DNA of 64,000 nt, taken from the NCBI GenBank assembly GCA_016712225.1, contig JADJRL010000003.1:455001-519000 (forward strand), in the 5' to 3' direction. The translations under genes were made by a program, and so were the position numbers. The DNA is from Candidatus Defluviibacterium haderslevense (GTDB lineage Bacteria; Bacteroidota; Bacteroidia; Chitinophagales; Saprospiraceae). A model generated the notes under the pieces. The model was not told the DNA's origin and did not search any database. It saw only the letters and a program-made list of their open reading frames with translations. Positions 8,499-19,900 of the stretch are shown piece by piece (position 1 is the first letter of the stretch; each line of letters starts with the position of its first letter).

Positions 8499-10088
8499 TC
8501 AATCTTTTATGGTTATCAGTAATGGCTTATAGCCTCCTCGTTTAATGTCAGCTCGACCAATAAATTGATTTCCATTTATAGCATTAAATTGAGCAGGATA
8601 TATCATTAAATCTTCATCATGAGTATCAAAAAGTAAATCCTTAGAAACATTTCCTTGAAGATCAATTTTTGATAATATGATTTGGCCTCCATAACCATCA
8701 AAATATCTTTTTGGAACTTCATCCTCTGATAATTCTAAATTTTTCTTATGATCCAGATAGAGGAAATAATATCCCTTTGCGTCATTAATTAATTTATAAC
8801 CTAGGGTACCTTGAGGTCTATCGTAACTAACTTGATATTTTGGAATTTTCCTCATCCACTCAAACTTCCCACTAGAATTAATTCTAGCGCCGTAGATATT
8901 TTGATAATAATATTGGTAGGTCGTATGTGGAAGACCTTTAGAATCAACATAGGTATTCACAATAATTTCAAATTCTTCAAATCCCATAAATAGGCTACCG
9001 TCTTGGTTCACTAGTATATTTCTAACTTCCAAATTTGGTATCTCATAATCTAATTTTCTTTCCATGCTTCTTTTATATCTCCCTGATTCATATTTTTTCA
9101 TTTCATCCAATGGAAATTCATAATACCCATTTTTATACTTATTAATGATACCCGATGTATCCAATAATGCCAGAAAAACACCATCTGTAGTTTTAGATTT
9201 TGCTTTTTTACTATAAGTACAAGCGATAACCATTTCATGTAATGAATTTTCAATAATTGCGGCCTTTTGAATAAAAAAATCCCCAATATTCACAACTGTA
9301 TGTGTCAAATCTCGTTTTCCTTTAGAAAATTTTAAGACTTCAAAATGGTATAAAGGTTTGCCCGTTTCGTTGTCCTTCTCCTTCCTTCTATCTGAATCAA
9401 AAACCTTAGCCAGCAGATATGCATTTCCCTTGGCGTCAATTGAAAAATCTATGTTATCCATTACAGCTTCTGTATAAGGCATCTTAAACTCACCACTCCA
9501 AACTTTATTCATTGCTGTATCAAACACCTGTAATCCAATCTTATCAAAATTCTTCTTATCACTTTTTTCTTCAGGAACCAATCTGTAATTCACCAACAAA
9601 AAATTCTTACCAGCATCAAAATTAAAGTTATATTTAAAATCAACTTTATATCTAATTACATTTCCCGAAATTTTAGTTGCAGAAAACAACTTTTTATTAC
9701 TTACTACAAGTTTTCCAGAAGAAACATCGATTTTATCATAGTACAATATTTCTCTTTCAGAATCTTTATCCCAATCACTGTGCAACCAATAATAATTTAA
9801 TCCTAGATCAGCTACCAATTCACTGTTGAAATTCTTTGTATATTCTGGAAGTTCAATAGTTTTGGCTTTGGTTTGCACCAAAGTGTGTGGATCAAATCTA
9901 AACATAAACAGTTCATCTTTCTTCAAAGACAAATTAACTATACCGTCCGTCTCATTACCAAAAAATGCAAGATTTTCAGTTTTTCTTGGTAAGACATACT
10001 CTGAACCTAATTTAAAAGAAAATTTAGAACTTTGGCTGAAAGACAAATTGCAGCTCATTAATACTATAACCACTATAACTTTATTCAT
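8499..10088 (-). CDS. Exported protein, tandem paralogue B (529 aa)
   Basis: 529 residues. An N-terminal signal peptide (hydrophobic core VIVVIVLMSCNLSFSQ) marks it as exported. The body is strand-rich with repeated phrases such as NYYWLHSDWDKD, FDKIGLQVFD and SIDAKGNAYLLAKVFDS, which suggests a beta-propeller-like fold, but no known domain was recognised. No T9SS sorting tail is visible; it ends LLITIKD. It is co-linear over its full length with the gene at 10479-12068 (same 529-residue length, well over half the residues identical by eye), so the pair arose by tandem duplication. Both lie downstream of a secreted carboxypeptidase. Function unknown. Confidence 0.8.
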   Translation of the reverse strand: MNKVIVVIVLMSCNLSFSQSSKFSFKLGSEYVLPRKTENLAFFGNETDGIVNLSLKKDELFMFRFDPHTLVQTKAKTIELPEYTKNFNSELVADLGLNYYWLHSDWDKDSEREILYYDKIDVSSGKLVVSNKKLFSATKISGNVIRYKVDFKYNFNFDAGKNFLLVNYRLVPEEKSDKKNFDKIGLQVFDTAMNKVWSGEFKMPYTEAVMDNIDFSIDAKGNAYLLAKVFDSDRRKEKDNETGKPLYHFEVLKFSKGKRDLTHTVVNIGDFFIQKAAIIENSLHEMVIACTYSKKAKSKTTDGVFLALLDTSGIINKYKNGYYEFPLDEMKKYESGRYKRSMERKLDYEIPNLEVRNILVNQDGSLFMGFEEFEIIVNTYVDSKGLPHTTYQYYYQNIYGARINSSGKFEWMRKIPKYQVSYDRPQGTLGYKLINDAKGYYFLYLDHKKNLELSEDEVPKRYFDGYGGQIILSKIDLQGNVSKDLLFDTHDEDLMIYPAQFNAINGNQFIGRADIKRGGYKPLLITIKD

Positions 10089-10478
10089 AATATTATTTTA
10101 ACTTGTGAAAGAGATTATGCATTTAAACGAAAGAAGCTTCCAACAAGCCTCTGACCTATTTAACTAACACATTTAAAAGCTAAAAAGTTGTTAAATAATT
10201 ACGTACCTAATTTAGTTTATCCAGAAAAGATTTTACACAAACATTTAATTACTGCCTTGGATCTTCTAATTTGTCAATTACATAATTATAAAACAAATAA
10301 CTTAATCACAAGTTGAAATATTAATCTTTTATTTAAATCTAAATAAAGTTTCTATCTAATCTTTTATCTTCACTAATTATTAATCTCATAATGAATGTCC
10401 ACAACTCAATGTCTAAAGTATTCCAATGTCTTCTTTATAAAATTCAGGAATAATGAAACTTTACATTTTGAATGGATA
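10089..10478. other. Intergenic spacer between the two 529-aa paralogues
   Basis: 390 AT-rich bases. No ORF, strong hairpin or obvious repeat was seen. It presumably holds the promoter of the downstream (8499-10088) copy, but no clear -7 element was identified. Confidence 0.5.
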
Positions 10479-12068
10479 TTATTCTTTCCGGGTTATCAAT
10501 AATGGTTTAAACCCACCACCTTTCATTTCAGCACGCCCAATAAACTGATTCGAATTGATAGCATTAAACAATGTAGGATAAAATATAATATCTTCATCTC
10601 GGACATCAAAAAGTAAATCCTTAGTAACATTTCCCTGAAGATCTATTTTGGATACAACAACCTGCCCTCCATGCATATCAATATGTGTTTTGGGTTTTTC
10701 ATCCACATCTAAATTCATATTTTTCTTATGATCTAGATAAAGAAAATAATACCCACTGGAATCTGCGATCAATTTATAGCTCATTGATCCCCACATAGAT
10801 ACATAACTTAATTGAGCTTTTGGAATTTTTCGCATCCAGTCAAATTTTCCATTGGAATTGATTCTAGCACCATAAATATTGTCATAACGATATTGATATG
10901 TATAACGCCTGCCAACATTAGATGGTGGATTTTCAGTTATATTGATTTCGAATTCTTCAAATCCTAAAAACAGGCTTCCATCTTGATTCACAATTATCTT
11001 TCTTGCAACTAAATTAGGCAATTCATAATCTGATCTTCTTTCCATTCTTCGTTTCGCTCTGGCTGATTCATATTTTGTCATTTCTTCTAAAGGAAATTCA
11101 TAGTATCCATTTTTATACTTTTTAATATTTCCTGCTGTATCGACCATAGCTAGAAAAACACCATCTGTAGTATTAGATTTTGCTTTTTTACTATACGTAC
11201 TAGCTATAATCATATCATGAGTTGTACTTTCAATGATTACTGTCTGATGAATAAAATAATCCCCAACCTCTATGATTGTTCTTGAAAAGTCACTTCTGCC
11301 CTTTGAAAATTTAAATACTTCATAATGATATGCTGGTTTACCTGTTGCCCTATCTTTCTCTCGCCGGTCTTCCGAATCAAACACTTTGGCTAACAGATAG
11401 GCATTGCCTTTCGAGTCAATTGAAAAATCATTATTATCCATAACAGCTTCTGTATAAGGCAATCGAAATTCAGAACCCCATACTTTATTCATGTCAGCAT
11501 CAAATACTTGTAATCCAATTTTATCAAAATTTTTCCTATCATTTTTCTCTTCAGGTACCAATCTGTAATTAACCAACATATATTTTCTATCTGCATCAAA
11601 GTTAAAATTGTACTTGCCTATAATTTTTACTAATATTGAAGCTCCTGCTACTTTAGTGGTTGAGAATAATTTTTTATTCAAAATCGATATTTTTCCAGTT
11701 TTTAAATCGATTTTATCCGCATATAAACTTTCTTTCTCATTATCTTTATCCCAGTCACTATGTAACCAATAATAGTTCAATCCGATATCATATATTCCTT
11801 CATGGTTAAAATTTCTAGTGCGCTCTGGTAAAGCTATCGATATCGTTTTAGTTTGCTCTAAAGTTTTCGGATCAAACTTATTAATGAATAGTTCATCTTT
11901 TTTAAGAGAAAAATTCATTATTCCATCAGTTTCATTTCCAAAAAAACCAATATTGGAGGTATGACGTGGTAATAAATACTCCGGACCTAACACAAATGTA
12001 AATTTTGGACTTTGGCTATGCGAAATACCAAAACACAACATCATAAAAAATAAAATAATCCCTTTCAT
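10479..12068 (-). CDS. Exported protein, tandem paralogue A (529 aa)
   Basis: 529 residues, paralogous to the gene at 8499-10088. Signal peptide MKGIILFFMMLCFGISHSQ. Shared landmarks in the same order include FGNETDGI, NYYWLHSDWDKD, YRLVPEEK, FDKIGLQVFD, PYTEAVMDN, YSKKAKS, TTDGVFLA, NQDGSLF.GFEEFEI and the closing KPLLITRKE. The predicted character is a soluble or surface-attached, strand-rich protein; no catalytic motif or membrane segment beyond the signal is visible. It starts 66 bases past the end of the carboxypeptidase gene and could be co-transcribed with it. Family unknown. Confidence 0.8.
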   Translation of the reverse strand: MKGIILFFMMLCFGISHSQSPKFTFVLGPEYLLPRHTSNIGFFGNETDGIMNFSLKKDELFINKFDPKTLEQTKTISIALPERTRNFNHEGIYDIGLNYYWLHSDWDKDNEKESLYADKIDLKTGKISILNKKLFSTTKVAGASILVKIIGKYNFNFDADRKYMLVNYRLVPEEKNDRKNFDKIGLQVFDADMNKVWGSEFRLPYTEAVMDNNDFSIDSKGNAYLLAKVFDSEDRREKDRATGKPAYHYEVFKFSKGRSDFSRTIIEVGDYFIHQTVIIESTTHDMIIASTYSKKAKSNTTDGVFLAMVDTAGNIKKYKNGYYEFPLEEMTKYESARAKRRMERRSDYELPNLVARKIIVNQDGSLFLGFEEFEINITENPPSNVGRRYTYQYRYDNIYGARINSNGKFDWMRKIPKAQLSYVSMWGSMSYKLIADSSGYYFLYLDHKKNMNLDVDEKPKTHIDMHGGQVVVSKIDLQGNVTKDLLFDVRDEDIIFYPTLFNAINSNQFIGRAEMKGGGFKPLLITRKE

Positions 12069-12133
12069 AAAATTAATTTAATATATAAATAAGCGAAATA
12101 AAATTACTCAATAAAAAATATAAACACTTTCTA

Positions 12134-14533
12134 CTATTTAATAAAAATTTTAGATCCTTTAATATTCTGATTACTTATTGTAATAATATAAACACCTTTA
12201 TTTAAAGTTGAAATATCTATGGATTCGTTCAATTTAATTAATGATTTCGGTTTAACTATAGACCCTAAATAATTCTTAATCTCAAATTGTATATCCTCCG
12301 TACACTCTATGTTCATCTGAACTCGAATTTCATCTTGCGCAGGATTGGGAATGATTACCATTTCATTTGAAAAATGGATATCGCTAACACTCACTACTTT
12401 AAAAGTATCCAATGTTTCAAGCAACATATCATCAAAATAAAATCCATCCGCTGTAAACTCTGCATTACTTACTAACTTAAATCTTATATTTATTTTCTTT
12501 CCTATAAAATCGTTCAAGTCAATGATTTCCTTAACCCAGACAGGATTGCTTCCATCCCAAAGGGGTTCATCCAACTGTTGATCAACAGATCCAGGATGGG
12601 TGTACAATCCACACATATTAACCCATTGATTCGTTCCTTCCTCCGCTACTTGCATAACTGTAAAATCCTGATCCAAATCCCATCTGGCATAAAAACTTAA
12701 TTGGGCTTTAAAACTTTTTGTTAGATCAATTTTTTTGTTCAGCGAAATGATATTGTCAGCATTATTTTTATACAATCCATTGGGACTATCTGTTATTGAT
12801 GCTGGAGGTGTATAATAAATTGATTTTGAATTACCCCATGTGCCCGGAGGAATAGTCCAGTCGTTGAGTGTATTGGTATTGAATTGATCAATAAAAATAT
12901 TTGTGTTAGCATCAAAATATTGTATTGAAATGGTATCAACAAAATCATAGAAACCATTATTTATTTTAAGTAAATATCGCAAAGTTTCGCCATTTTTTAT
13001 TTTTGAATTCAAAGTATAACTAATACTATCATTGCGTTCTTTCGTCAATCCAACTTGATTATAAACCTTAGAATTACCTATATTTTGAATCTTAAGATCC
13101 AAAGACTGTATTGAAACAGTATAGTTGTTTCCACTTGGAATACCTAAAGGAGCTACATGATAATGAAAGTAACCGGACAAAGTGTTGATATATTCTTTTT
13201 GTGTATTGGTTAATTTTATTTGACCTAGAAGTTGTTGAGCGCACCTCAAGTTAGGTATTACGTTTTCATTACAAAGAGGCGTTATTCTCGTTTTAGCTGG
13301 ATAGAAACCGTCAATTGAGGTACCTGCTTCAGGTGACATAGCATATATAATATTCTTAGACGATTGTTGACCATACATCCAATCATCACTACTTCCATTG
13401 ACTACATAGCCTACCGTTTGATTTGCTGTACCATAATCATAATGATTGAATTCAGTCATGTGTTTTGCAGTCTCTATAAAAATTTGAGCATCCGGAGTAA
13501 GAAAAGATGGAATATAGCCCCATGGATAAATTAATAAATTACTATAGGTATGGTAATTTATAGCAAATTGAAATTGGTGCTGCTCGCAAAATAATTTAAC
13601 TGCCTGAGTTTCTGGCTCACTAAATCCATGTGTCCCACGATATACTTCTGAAGATGGATTGGGACTGCTACCATTATTATCATATCCAAATTCGTAATCA
13701 TAATTCCTGTTTAAATCAACTCCACGAGTCCCATCTACATTTAATCTTCTATTCTTTCTCCAAAACCCACCACCATTTGGACTAATGGTTTGATCATGTA
13801 TATATCCATCCGGATTAACAAGAGGGATAAAATATAATTCTGTATTATTAATCAAATATTGAATGGCCGGATCTGAATTGTAATTTTCCAATAAATACCA
13901 CATATAATAAATGAGGATGGATAATCCTCCTGGTTCTCTGGCATGATGTACGGCAGTATATAACATTTCAGGTTTATCGACTTGGTCTACTTTTGGTTTA
14001 TTAGAAATTCTAATCCAATAGATGGGTCTGCCTTCTATGCTTTGGAAAGATTCAATTGGTTTTTTAATGGATATTAAGTGAGGATATAATAGAGCCATAC
14101 TATCCAAAATATCCAACATCTCTTGATATTTAAAAAATCCGGCAAAATTTCCAAGACGCCAATGTTTAGGATCTTGAATTTTAGGATTCTCAAATTCGTT
14201 AGGCTTACACTTATTATCCGAAGGTGGAGGTGATTGGGACTCAAACGTGTTTCTTTGAATATAAAACTGAGCAGCATCTGCAATTAAGACATCGAATTGA
14301 AATCCCTGATTTTTAATTATCTTGATTTCACTTTCAGAAAACTCTCCAATAAAATACTGATCCTTTTGATATTGTCCATGATCTATGGCTACACCTAATT
14401 GGGCGAGCGCAATGATCGAGTGCTCCTTAAGGTCAAGCTTAATTTTTATTCTAGAATATTTTTCTTGCTGTTGAGCTTGAATACTAATAACAATACTGAA
14501 TATTAATGAAACACAAAAGACCGTTATTTTCAT
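12134..14533 (-). CDS. Secreted M14 zinc carboxypeptidase with T9SS C-terminal sorting domain
   Basis: 799 residues. A signal peptide (about 1-20, ending IQA) is followed by a propeptide-like region and an M14 domain from about residue 125. Zinc ligands are readable: HHARE (His197, Glu200) and NYHTY (His328). The substrate-binding DLNRN (275-276) and catalytic Glu402 (SPEAGTS) are present, so the enzyme should be active, removing C-terminal residues from peptides outside the cell. A MAM/jelly-roll-like region lies near 560-710 (GFYFDDMLLE). The tail IPNPAQDEIRV...GVYIITI...KIFIK is a type A T9SS sorting domain, so export runs through the inner membrane and then the T9SS to the surface. Confidence 0.92.
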   Translation of the reverse strand: MKITVFCVSLIFSIVISIQAQQQEKYSRIKIKLDLKEHSIIALAQLGVAIDHGQYQKDQYFIGEFSESEIKIIKNQGFQFDVLIADAAQFYIQRNTFESQSPPPSDNKCKPNEFENPKIQDPKHWRLGNFAGFFKYQEMLDILDSMALLYPHLISIKKPIESFQSIEGRPIYWIRISNKPKVDQVDKPEMLYTAVHHAREPGGLSILIYYMWYLLENYNSDPAIQYLINNTELYFIPLVNPDGYIHDQTISPNGGGFWRKNRRLNVDGTRGVDLNRNYDYEFGYDNNGSSPNPSSEVYRGTHGFSEPETQAVKLFCEQHQFQFAINYHTYSNLLIYPWGYIPSFLTPDAQIFIETAKHMTEFNHYDYGTANQTVGYVVNGSSDDWMYGQQSSKNIIYAMSPEAGTSIDGFYPAKTRITPLCNENVIPNLRCAQQLLGQIKLTNTQKEYINTLSGYFHYHVAPLGIPSGNNYTVSIQSLDLKIQNIGNSKVYNQVGLTKERNDSISYTLNSKIKNGETLRYLLKINNGFYDFVDTISIQYFDANTNIFIDQFNTNTLNDWTIPPGTWGNSKSIYYTPPASITDSPNGLYKNNADNIISLNKKIDLTKSFKAQLSFYARWDLDQDFTVMQVAEEGTNQWVNMCGLYTHPGSVDQQLDEPLWDGSNPVWVKEIIDLNDFIGKKINIRFKLVSNAEFTADGFYFDDMLLETLDTFKVVSVSDIHFSNEMVIIPNPAQDEIRVQMNIECTEDIQFEIKNYLGSIVKPKSLIKLNESIDISTLNKGVYIITISNQNIKGSKIFIK

Positions 14534-14756
14534 TGATAATTATTTAATTTACTTTAAATGGAATCAAGAATTCATTTTGCAAAAATTACAGAAAAGAATT
14601 AGAAATCATTTAAATGAAACATGAAACACCTATCAAATATAATGATATTTCTAAAATTCCTGAATTAATAAGTTAGAATGAATTGAATTGATACTAGAAG
14701 TACCAGAAATTAGAGGTAGAGGTCACTTTAAGTATTGACAACTCCAAATATCCCAA

Positions 14757-15275
14757 TTACTTTTCCTGAAACCAGGATGCGTACATTTGATAATTAGCAG
14801 CAGTTCTGTTGATATAAAATTGAATATTTTCAGGATCTATTTTTTTTAATTTTTTAGCCGGAATGCCCCCATAAATATATCCTGATTCGAGGTGTGAATG
14901 TTCTAATACTATTGCTCCGGCCGCCACAATTACATGTTCTTCAATGATCGCATGATCCATAATAATAGCACCCATTCCGATGAGAACGCGAGACTTTATT
15001 TCACATCCATGAATGATGGCTTTATGACCAATACTAACTTGATCGCCAATTGTTGTTATTGATTTTTCATAGGTACAATGAATGATTGCACCATCCTGAA
15101 TATTAACTTGATTCCCAATTCGAATCGAATTGACATCCCCTCGAACCACCGCTTGAAACCATACGCTGCAATCATTGCCCATGATAACATCTCCTATAAT
15201 TGTTGCATTATCTGCCAGGTATATATTTTCACCAAACTGGGGTGTAAATCCTCGAACCGTTTTTATCAATGCCAT
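14757..15275 (-). CDS. Gamma carbonic anhydrase family protein (left-handed beta-helix)
   Basis: 172 residues, the usual length for the YrdA/PaaY/CaiE branch of gamma carbonic anhydrases. Hexapeptide repeats run from about residue 20 to 140 (GDVIMG, VSIGHK, VLIGMG). The family motif RGDVNSIRIG...NIQDGAIIHC is present, and the three metal-binding histidines are His66, His84 and His89. Such proteins form trimers binding Zn or Fe between subunits; many bacterial members have weak or no demonstrated CO2 hydratase activity, so the true reaction is uncertain. It is the last gene of a three-gene minus-strand operon, starting 4 bases after the TraB-family gene ends. Confidence 0.88.
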   Translation of the reverse strand: MALIKTVRGFTPQFGENIYLADNATIIGDVIMGNDCSVWFQAVVRGDVNSIRIGNQVNIQDGAIIHCTYEKSITTIGDQVSIGHKAIIHGCEIKSRVLIGMGAIIMDHAIIEEHVIVAAGAIVLEHSHLESGYIYGGIPAKKLKKIDPENIQFYINRTAANYQMYASWFQEK

Positions 15276-15279
15276 CTTG

Positions 15280-16167
15280 CTATTTTAAAACAGGTTCTAC
15301 CGTATAACCAGCATTTCTCAATAATTGAATTACCCCTTGCTGACCCGCCAGATGACCTGCGCCTACTGCAAAAAAACAAGGTTCTTCAATCATGACCTTA
15401 GACATAATAGTTATCCAGTTACTGTTCCGATTATTGACCATCAAATCCATATAAGGATTTAAACTTTGATCTTTGTCATTGATGGTTTCAATCATCTGAT
15501 TGATATTTTGCGATGTGTAAGCTTTGGTTAAGATTTTCAATTCATCCGATTCGCCGGTGCTTGATTTGAGTCCTTCCACCAACATCGCTGCCTGCGCACC
15601 ATAAGGAATACTATCAAATATTGAAATTTGAAATTCAATAGATTCCAATCCTTTAGTCGGTATTTTTAAAGATTTAGCCATTTCTACAAATTCCATTTCA
15701 TAGGATTTCATCTGCCCGCCTTCCAACCCATCTGGGCTCATCATAGGAGAAGACATTGCATTTAAAAACATAGGTTTCATTTTTTCAAAAAAAACCATAG
15801 GCAATCCCATTTCTTCAAAATGTTTTGTGACCAATGTCATATCTTCTTTAGATAATAAATCAGACAGGGTAGTATCATTTTGCATAAATAATTTATTCAT
15901 AATTGGCATCAGGGCAGACATGTCTTCCATATCATCCATGTCTATTTCCAAATACAAAGATTTTGTAGTTGCCAAGGCCTCTTTAGTTCCATTTGGTAGA
16001 AAATAATCTGAAGTAGGAATTAAATGCATCGTTCCAAAAAGATAGGAAGCCTGCTGCAATTTAGTGCCTGTAATTTTCCATAGTAAAGCATTCTCAAGCG
16101 TCTTCTGTGCAATTGCAGTAGACAACGACTGAAACATGATTAAAAATGTAAGTATCCTGTTGATCAT
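15280..16167 (-). CDS. TraB/GumN family protein, exported
   Basis: 295 residues. A signal peptide (MINRILTFLIMFQSLSTAIAQ) is followed by the TraB/GumN hallmarks: YLFGTMHLIP (GTxH, about residues 43-52) near the start and FFAVGAGHLAGQQGV (GxxH) near the end. The fold is related to erythromycin esterase and Tiki proteases, where these residues bind metal. The role in bacteria is not settled; a periplasmic metallohydrolase is the usual guess. It sits in the middle of a tight operon, 4 bases from rlmB upstream and 4 bases from the carbonic-anhydrase-like gene downstream. Confidence 0.85.
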   Translation of the reverse strand: MINRILTFLIMFQSLSTAIAQKTLENALLWKITGTKLQQASYLFGTMHLIPTSDYFLPNGTKEALATTKSLYLEIDMDDMEDMSALMPIMNKLFMQNDTTLSDLLSKEDMTLVTKHFEEMGLPMVFFEKMKPMFLNAMSSPMMSPDGLEGGQMKSYEMEFVEMAKSLKIPTKGLESIEFQISIFDSIPYGAQAAMLVEGLKSSTGESDELKILTKAYTSQNINQMIETINDKDQSLNPYMDLMVNNRNSNWITIMSKVMIEEPCFFAVGAGHLAGQQGVIQLLRNAGYTVEPVLK

Positions 16168-16171
16168 TATA

Positions 16172-16930
16172 TTATTTTTTTTGATTGTTCTGTTTCATCC
16201 ATTCATAGAAAAAAATACCTGCGGAAACTGAAACATTTAATGAATTTATTTTTCCAATTTGTGGGATTTTAACATGCTGGTCTAAAGTATTTTTAATATC
16301 ATATGAGATGCCTTCTCCTTCAGAACCAAAAACCATTACACAAGGCTCGGTCATATCCAATTGTTCAATAGTTTGTTCAGCTTTTTCATCCGCGCCTATT
16401 ACAACAAATCCTTGAGCTTTTAGTTCTTTAATGGTATGAAGAAGATTGTTTTCTTTGCATACAGGAATTTGCAATAAAGCACCCGCAGAACTTTTAATAG
16501 CCTCATAATTTACGGGTGCACTATTTTTATTTCCAATAATGATACCGCCTAATCCAAATATTTCAGCAGATCTTGCTATGGCACCAAAATTATGAACATC
16601 CGTAATTCCATCCAGTAATGCAAGAGCAGGGTGTTGACCTTGTTCATAGATATGAGTAACGAGATCCATAGTTTTGTAGAATTGGATAGGGCTAATGGAT
16701 GCTAAAACTCCTTGATGATTGGATCTATTTAATCGATCCAGTTTAGATTTAGGGACCACCAGAACGGAAATCTTTTGTGCCCTTATCAACTTTAATAATT
16801 CTTTAAGTGTCTCATTATCAAGAGTATCACTTAGATATACTTTTTGAATTCTTTTTCCGGCAGCTATTCCTTCCTTTAAAGCGTTCTTTCCAATAAGCCA
16901 TTCATTATTTTGTTCCATCATGTATTTCAA
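16172..16930 (-). CDS. rlmB: 23S rRNA 2'-O-methyltransferase (SpoU/TrmH family, RlmB type)
   Basis: 252 residues. The N-terminal substrate-binding domain (IGKNALKEGI at about 13-22, NHQGVLASI at about 71-79) precedes a SPOUT knot domain with the three SpoU motifs: LDGITDVHNFGAIARSAE (motif 1), MVFGSEGEGIS (motif 2) and IPQIGKINSLNVSVSAGI (motif 3). RlmB methylates the ribose of G2251 in the peptidyl-transferase loop using SAM. TrmH-type tRNA methylases share these motifs, so the exact target is likely but not proven. ATG codons at residues 1, 4 and 5 are all possible starts. It is the first gene of the operon with the TraB-like and carbonic-anhydrase-like genes. Confidence 0.88.
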   Translation of the reverse strand: MKYMMEQNNEWLIGKNALKEGIAAGKRIQKVYLSDTLDNETLKELLKLIRAQKISVLVVPKSKLDRLNRSNHQGVLASISPIQFYKTMDLVTHIYEQGQHPALALLDGITDVHNFGAIARSAEIFGLGGIIIGNKNSAPVNYEAIKSSAGALLQIPVCKENNLLHTIKELKAQGFVVIGADEKAEQTIEQLDMTEPCVMVFGSEGEGISYDIKNTLDQHVKIPQIGKINSLNVSVSAGIFFYEWMKQNNQKK

Positions 16931-16971
16931 ATATTTAATATCTTTATCAGTTCAAATTAAAAACCACATTA

Positions 16972-19900
16972 ATGAAAAAATCAATATTTTACCTATTGCT
17001 AATCAGCACTTTATTTTGGAGCCAATCTGGCTTTTCCCAATCACAAATAGCTATAGATCAAGGACTTAGATTTATTCAAGGTCAACAATCGAATTGGAAT
17101 TTATCCATTTCAGACCTTAAAGATCTAACAGTTTCTGATATTTACACTGATGATCATAATGGCGTTACGCACATTTATTATCTTCAACAATTTCAAGGCA
17201 TCCCAATTTTTAATGCCATAACCTCTGTACATATTGCTCCCAATGGTCAGATTTATGACAGTCCATCAAGATTTTATGCCAATATTAAATCTAAAGTCAA
17301 CGCGAGCAAACCTAAAATTGATGCATTAAAGGCTTTGACCCTTTTACTCAATCATTATGAAGTCAATAATGCTATATTACCTAATCCTAAATTAAGGTCC
17401 AATGCAAATAAGACTTATTTTGAAAAAACTAACTTTACCGATTCAGACATACCGGTTAAATTAATGTATGTTCCAATGCCTGATGGAAGTTTGAAATTGG
17501 CTTGGGATTTAACCATGGATCTTATAGATCGACCGGATGTCTGGAGTACAAGAGTTGATGCGCTGACTGGGGTTGTAATAGATCAACAAAATTTAACCAT
17601 TTCGTGCTCCTTTGGGAATCATTCAAAAAATAGCACTGCTAAACACGATTGTGAGTCTCATTCGAGCTCAATTTTAGAAAACAATAAAACATTACTGGTT
17701 AAACCATCAGCCAGTGTTTATAATGTTATTCCATTTCCAGTAGAAAGTCCCCTACATGGTTCCAGAAAACTGGTTTCAGATCCTGCTATACTTTCTGCTT
17801 CGCCCTATGGATGGCATGATGTAAATGCACAGGCAGGTGCAGAATTTACTATAACTAGAGGAAATAATGTGTATGCTTATCTCGATAAAGATGCGAATAA
17901 TACACCTGATGCCATTACTGCAGATGGTGGTGCTGGACTGAATTTTGATTTTCCATTTAATACAAATGACGAACCCAACACTTATGCGAAAGCAGCATTA
18001 ACGAATTTATTTTATGTAAATAATATGGTCCATGATGTATTGTACGGTTTTGGATTTAATGAAAAATCTGGATCATTCCAAGTCAACAATTACGGCAAAG
18101 GCGGTATTGGAAATGACGCTGTATTAGCTGAAGCTCAAGATGGAAGTGGATCAAATAATGCCAATTTTGCAACACCTTCTGATGGATCTAGTGGTCGTAT
18201 GCAAATGTATTTATGGACTGCTTCCTTATCAGAAGTACAGATCGTCGCACCTAAAGCATTAGAAGGTTATTTATCTGCCAATAGAGCTTCTTTCGGAGTA
18301 GCTCCCACCACAACACCCATTACTGCAAAAGTGGTGTGGAGTGATGATGGAACTTTTGCCAGCGCTAGAAAAGGCTGTAAAGATGCCCAAAAAACAGCTA
18401 ATTGCAAAGGTAATATCGTAGCAGTTGATCGAGGAGATTGTGATTTCAGTGAAAAAGCTTATTTCGCTCAAAAAGCTGGTGCAGTTGCTTTACTCATTTT
18501 TGGATTTAGCGAAGAAAATATCGCTCCGGGTGCCGGAAATCTAGCAGCTAATGTTACGATTCCCGTTTATTATCTCAGAAAATCAGTTGTTGATAAATTC
18601 CGGGATAGTGTCGGAATAAATTTGACCATCACCATTCAAAAACCAGTGGATAATACGGCTGGTCCAGATTCTTTGGATGGCGATTTTGACAATGGAATTA
18701 TTGCTCATGAATATGGACATGGCATTTCAAATCGATTAACCGGAGGACCAGCACAATCTAATTGCCTCGGCAATGCAGAACAAATGGGTGAAGGCTGGAG
18801 TGATTTTATGTCATTAATTCTGACCGCAAAACCAGGTGATAAAAAAACAGATGTTAAAGGTATAGGCAATTATGCCACCAGTGGTCCTCTCGATGGAATT
18901 GGTATTCGTAGACGTCCATATACTACAGATATGAAGGTGAATGAGTTTACTTATAAAGATATCGATACTGAAACTCACAATCTTGGAGAAGTATGGACCG
19001 TAATGTTGTGGGATTTATATTGGGCTTTGTGCGATAAATATGGCTATGATCCGGACTTCAATAATAAAACAGCAGGAAATAATATCTGCATTCAATTGGT
19101 GATGGATGGTATGAAACTTCAACCATGCAGTCCTGGATTTGTAGATGGCCGCAATGCCATATTGAAGGCAGATTCTATCAATAATAATAAAGCTAATACA
19201 TGTCTTATTTGGGAAGTTTTCGCCAGACGTGGATTGGGATATTATGCTAAACAAGGGTCATCCAATTTTGTAGGTGATGAAGTTGAAGATTTCGAAAGCT
19301 TGCCAATATGCGTCAATGACCTAAAAATTTATAAAAAAGCAGATTTTCTAGTCAAAGCTGGTAGCAATATTAGCTACACGCTAGAAATAAGAAATTTAAG
19401 AGATGCCGTAGCAAATAATGTTGTCCTAGAAGATGAAATTCCAAATGGCTGTACCTATGTCAATGGATCAGCATCAATAACACCTACATCGGTAAGTTCA
19501 GACAAAGTTCGCTGGGAATTTGCTTCGATGAAAGAATTAGAATCAAAAACTATTACTTACAAATTAAATACGTCATCATCCAATTTTTCAAATACCCTTT
19601 GGTATGATAATTTAGAATCTTCAAATGTTGAAGATCTATATGATAATAGTGGTGTTAGAAAAGGAAATGGTGTATGGATTTTAGGCCCTGGATTCGGTGT
19701 AGATAATTCAACTTGTTGGTTGGCTGAATCAAGCGGTACAGAAGCACGCGATTATAATATTAATAATATTACACCTATTAAATTAACCGGAAATAATCCT
19801 GCATTCTTATTTTTCCAAAAATTTAATACACAAAAAGCCATTGACGGTGGTTTTATCGAATTATCGAATGATGGATTGTTTTGGGAATTACTTCCTGAAT

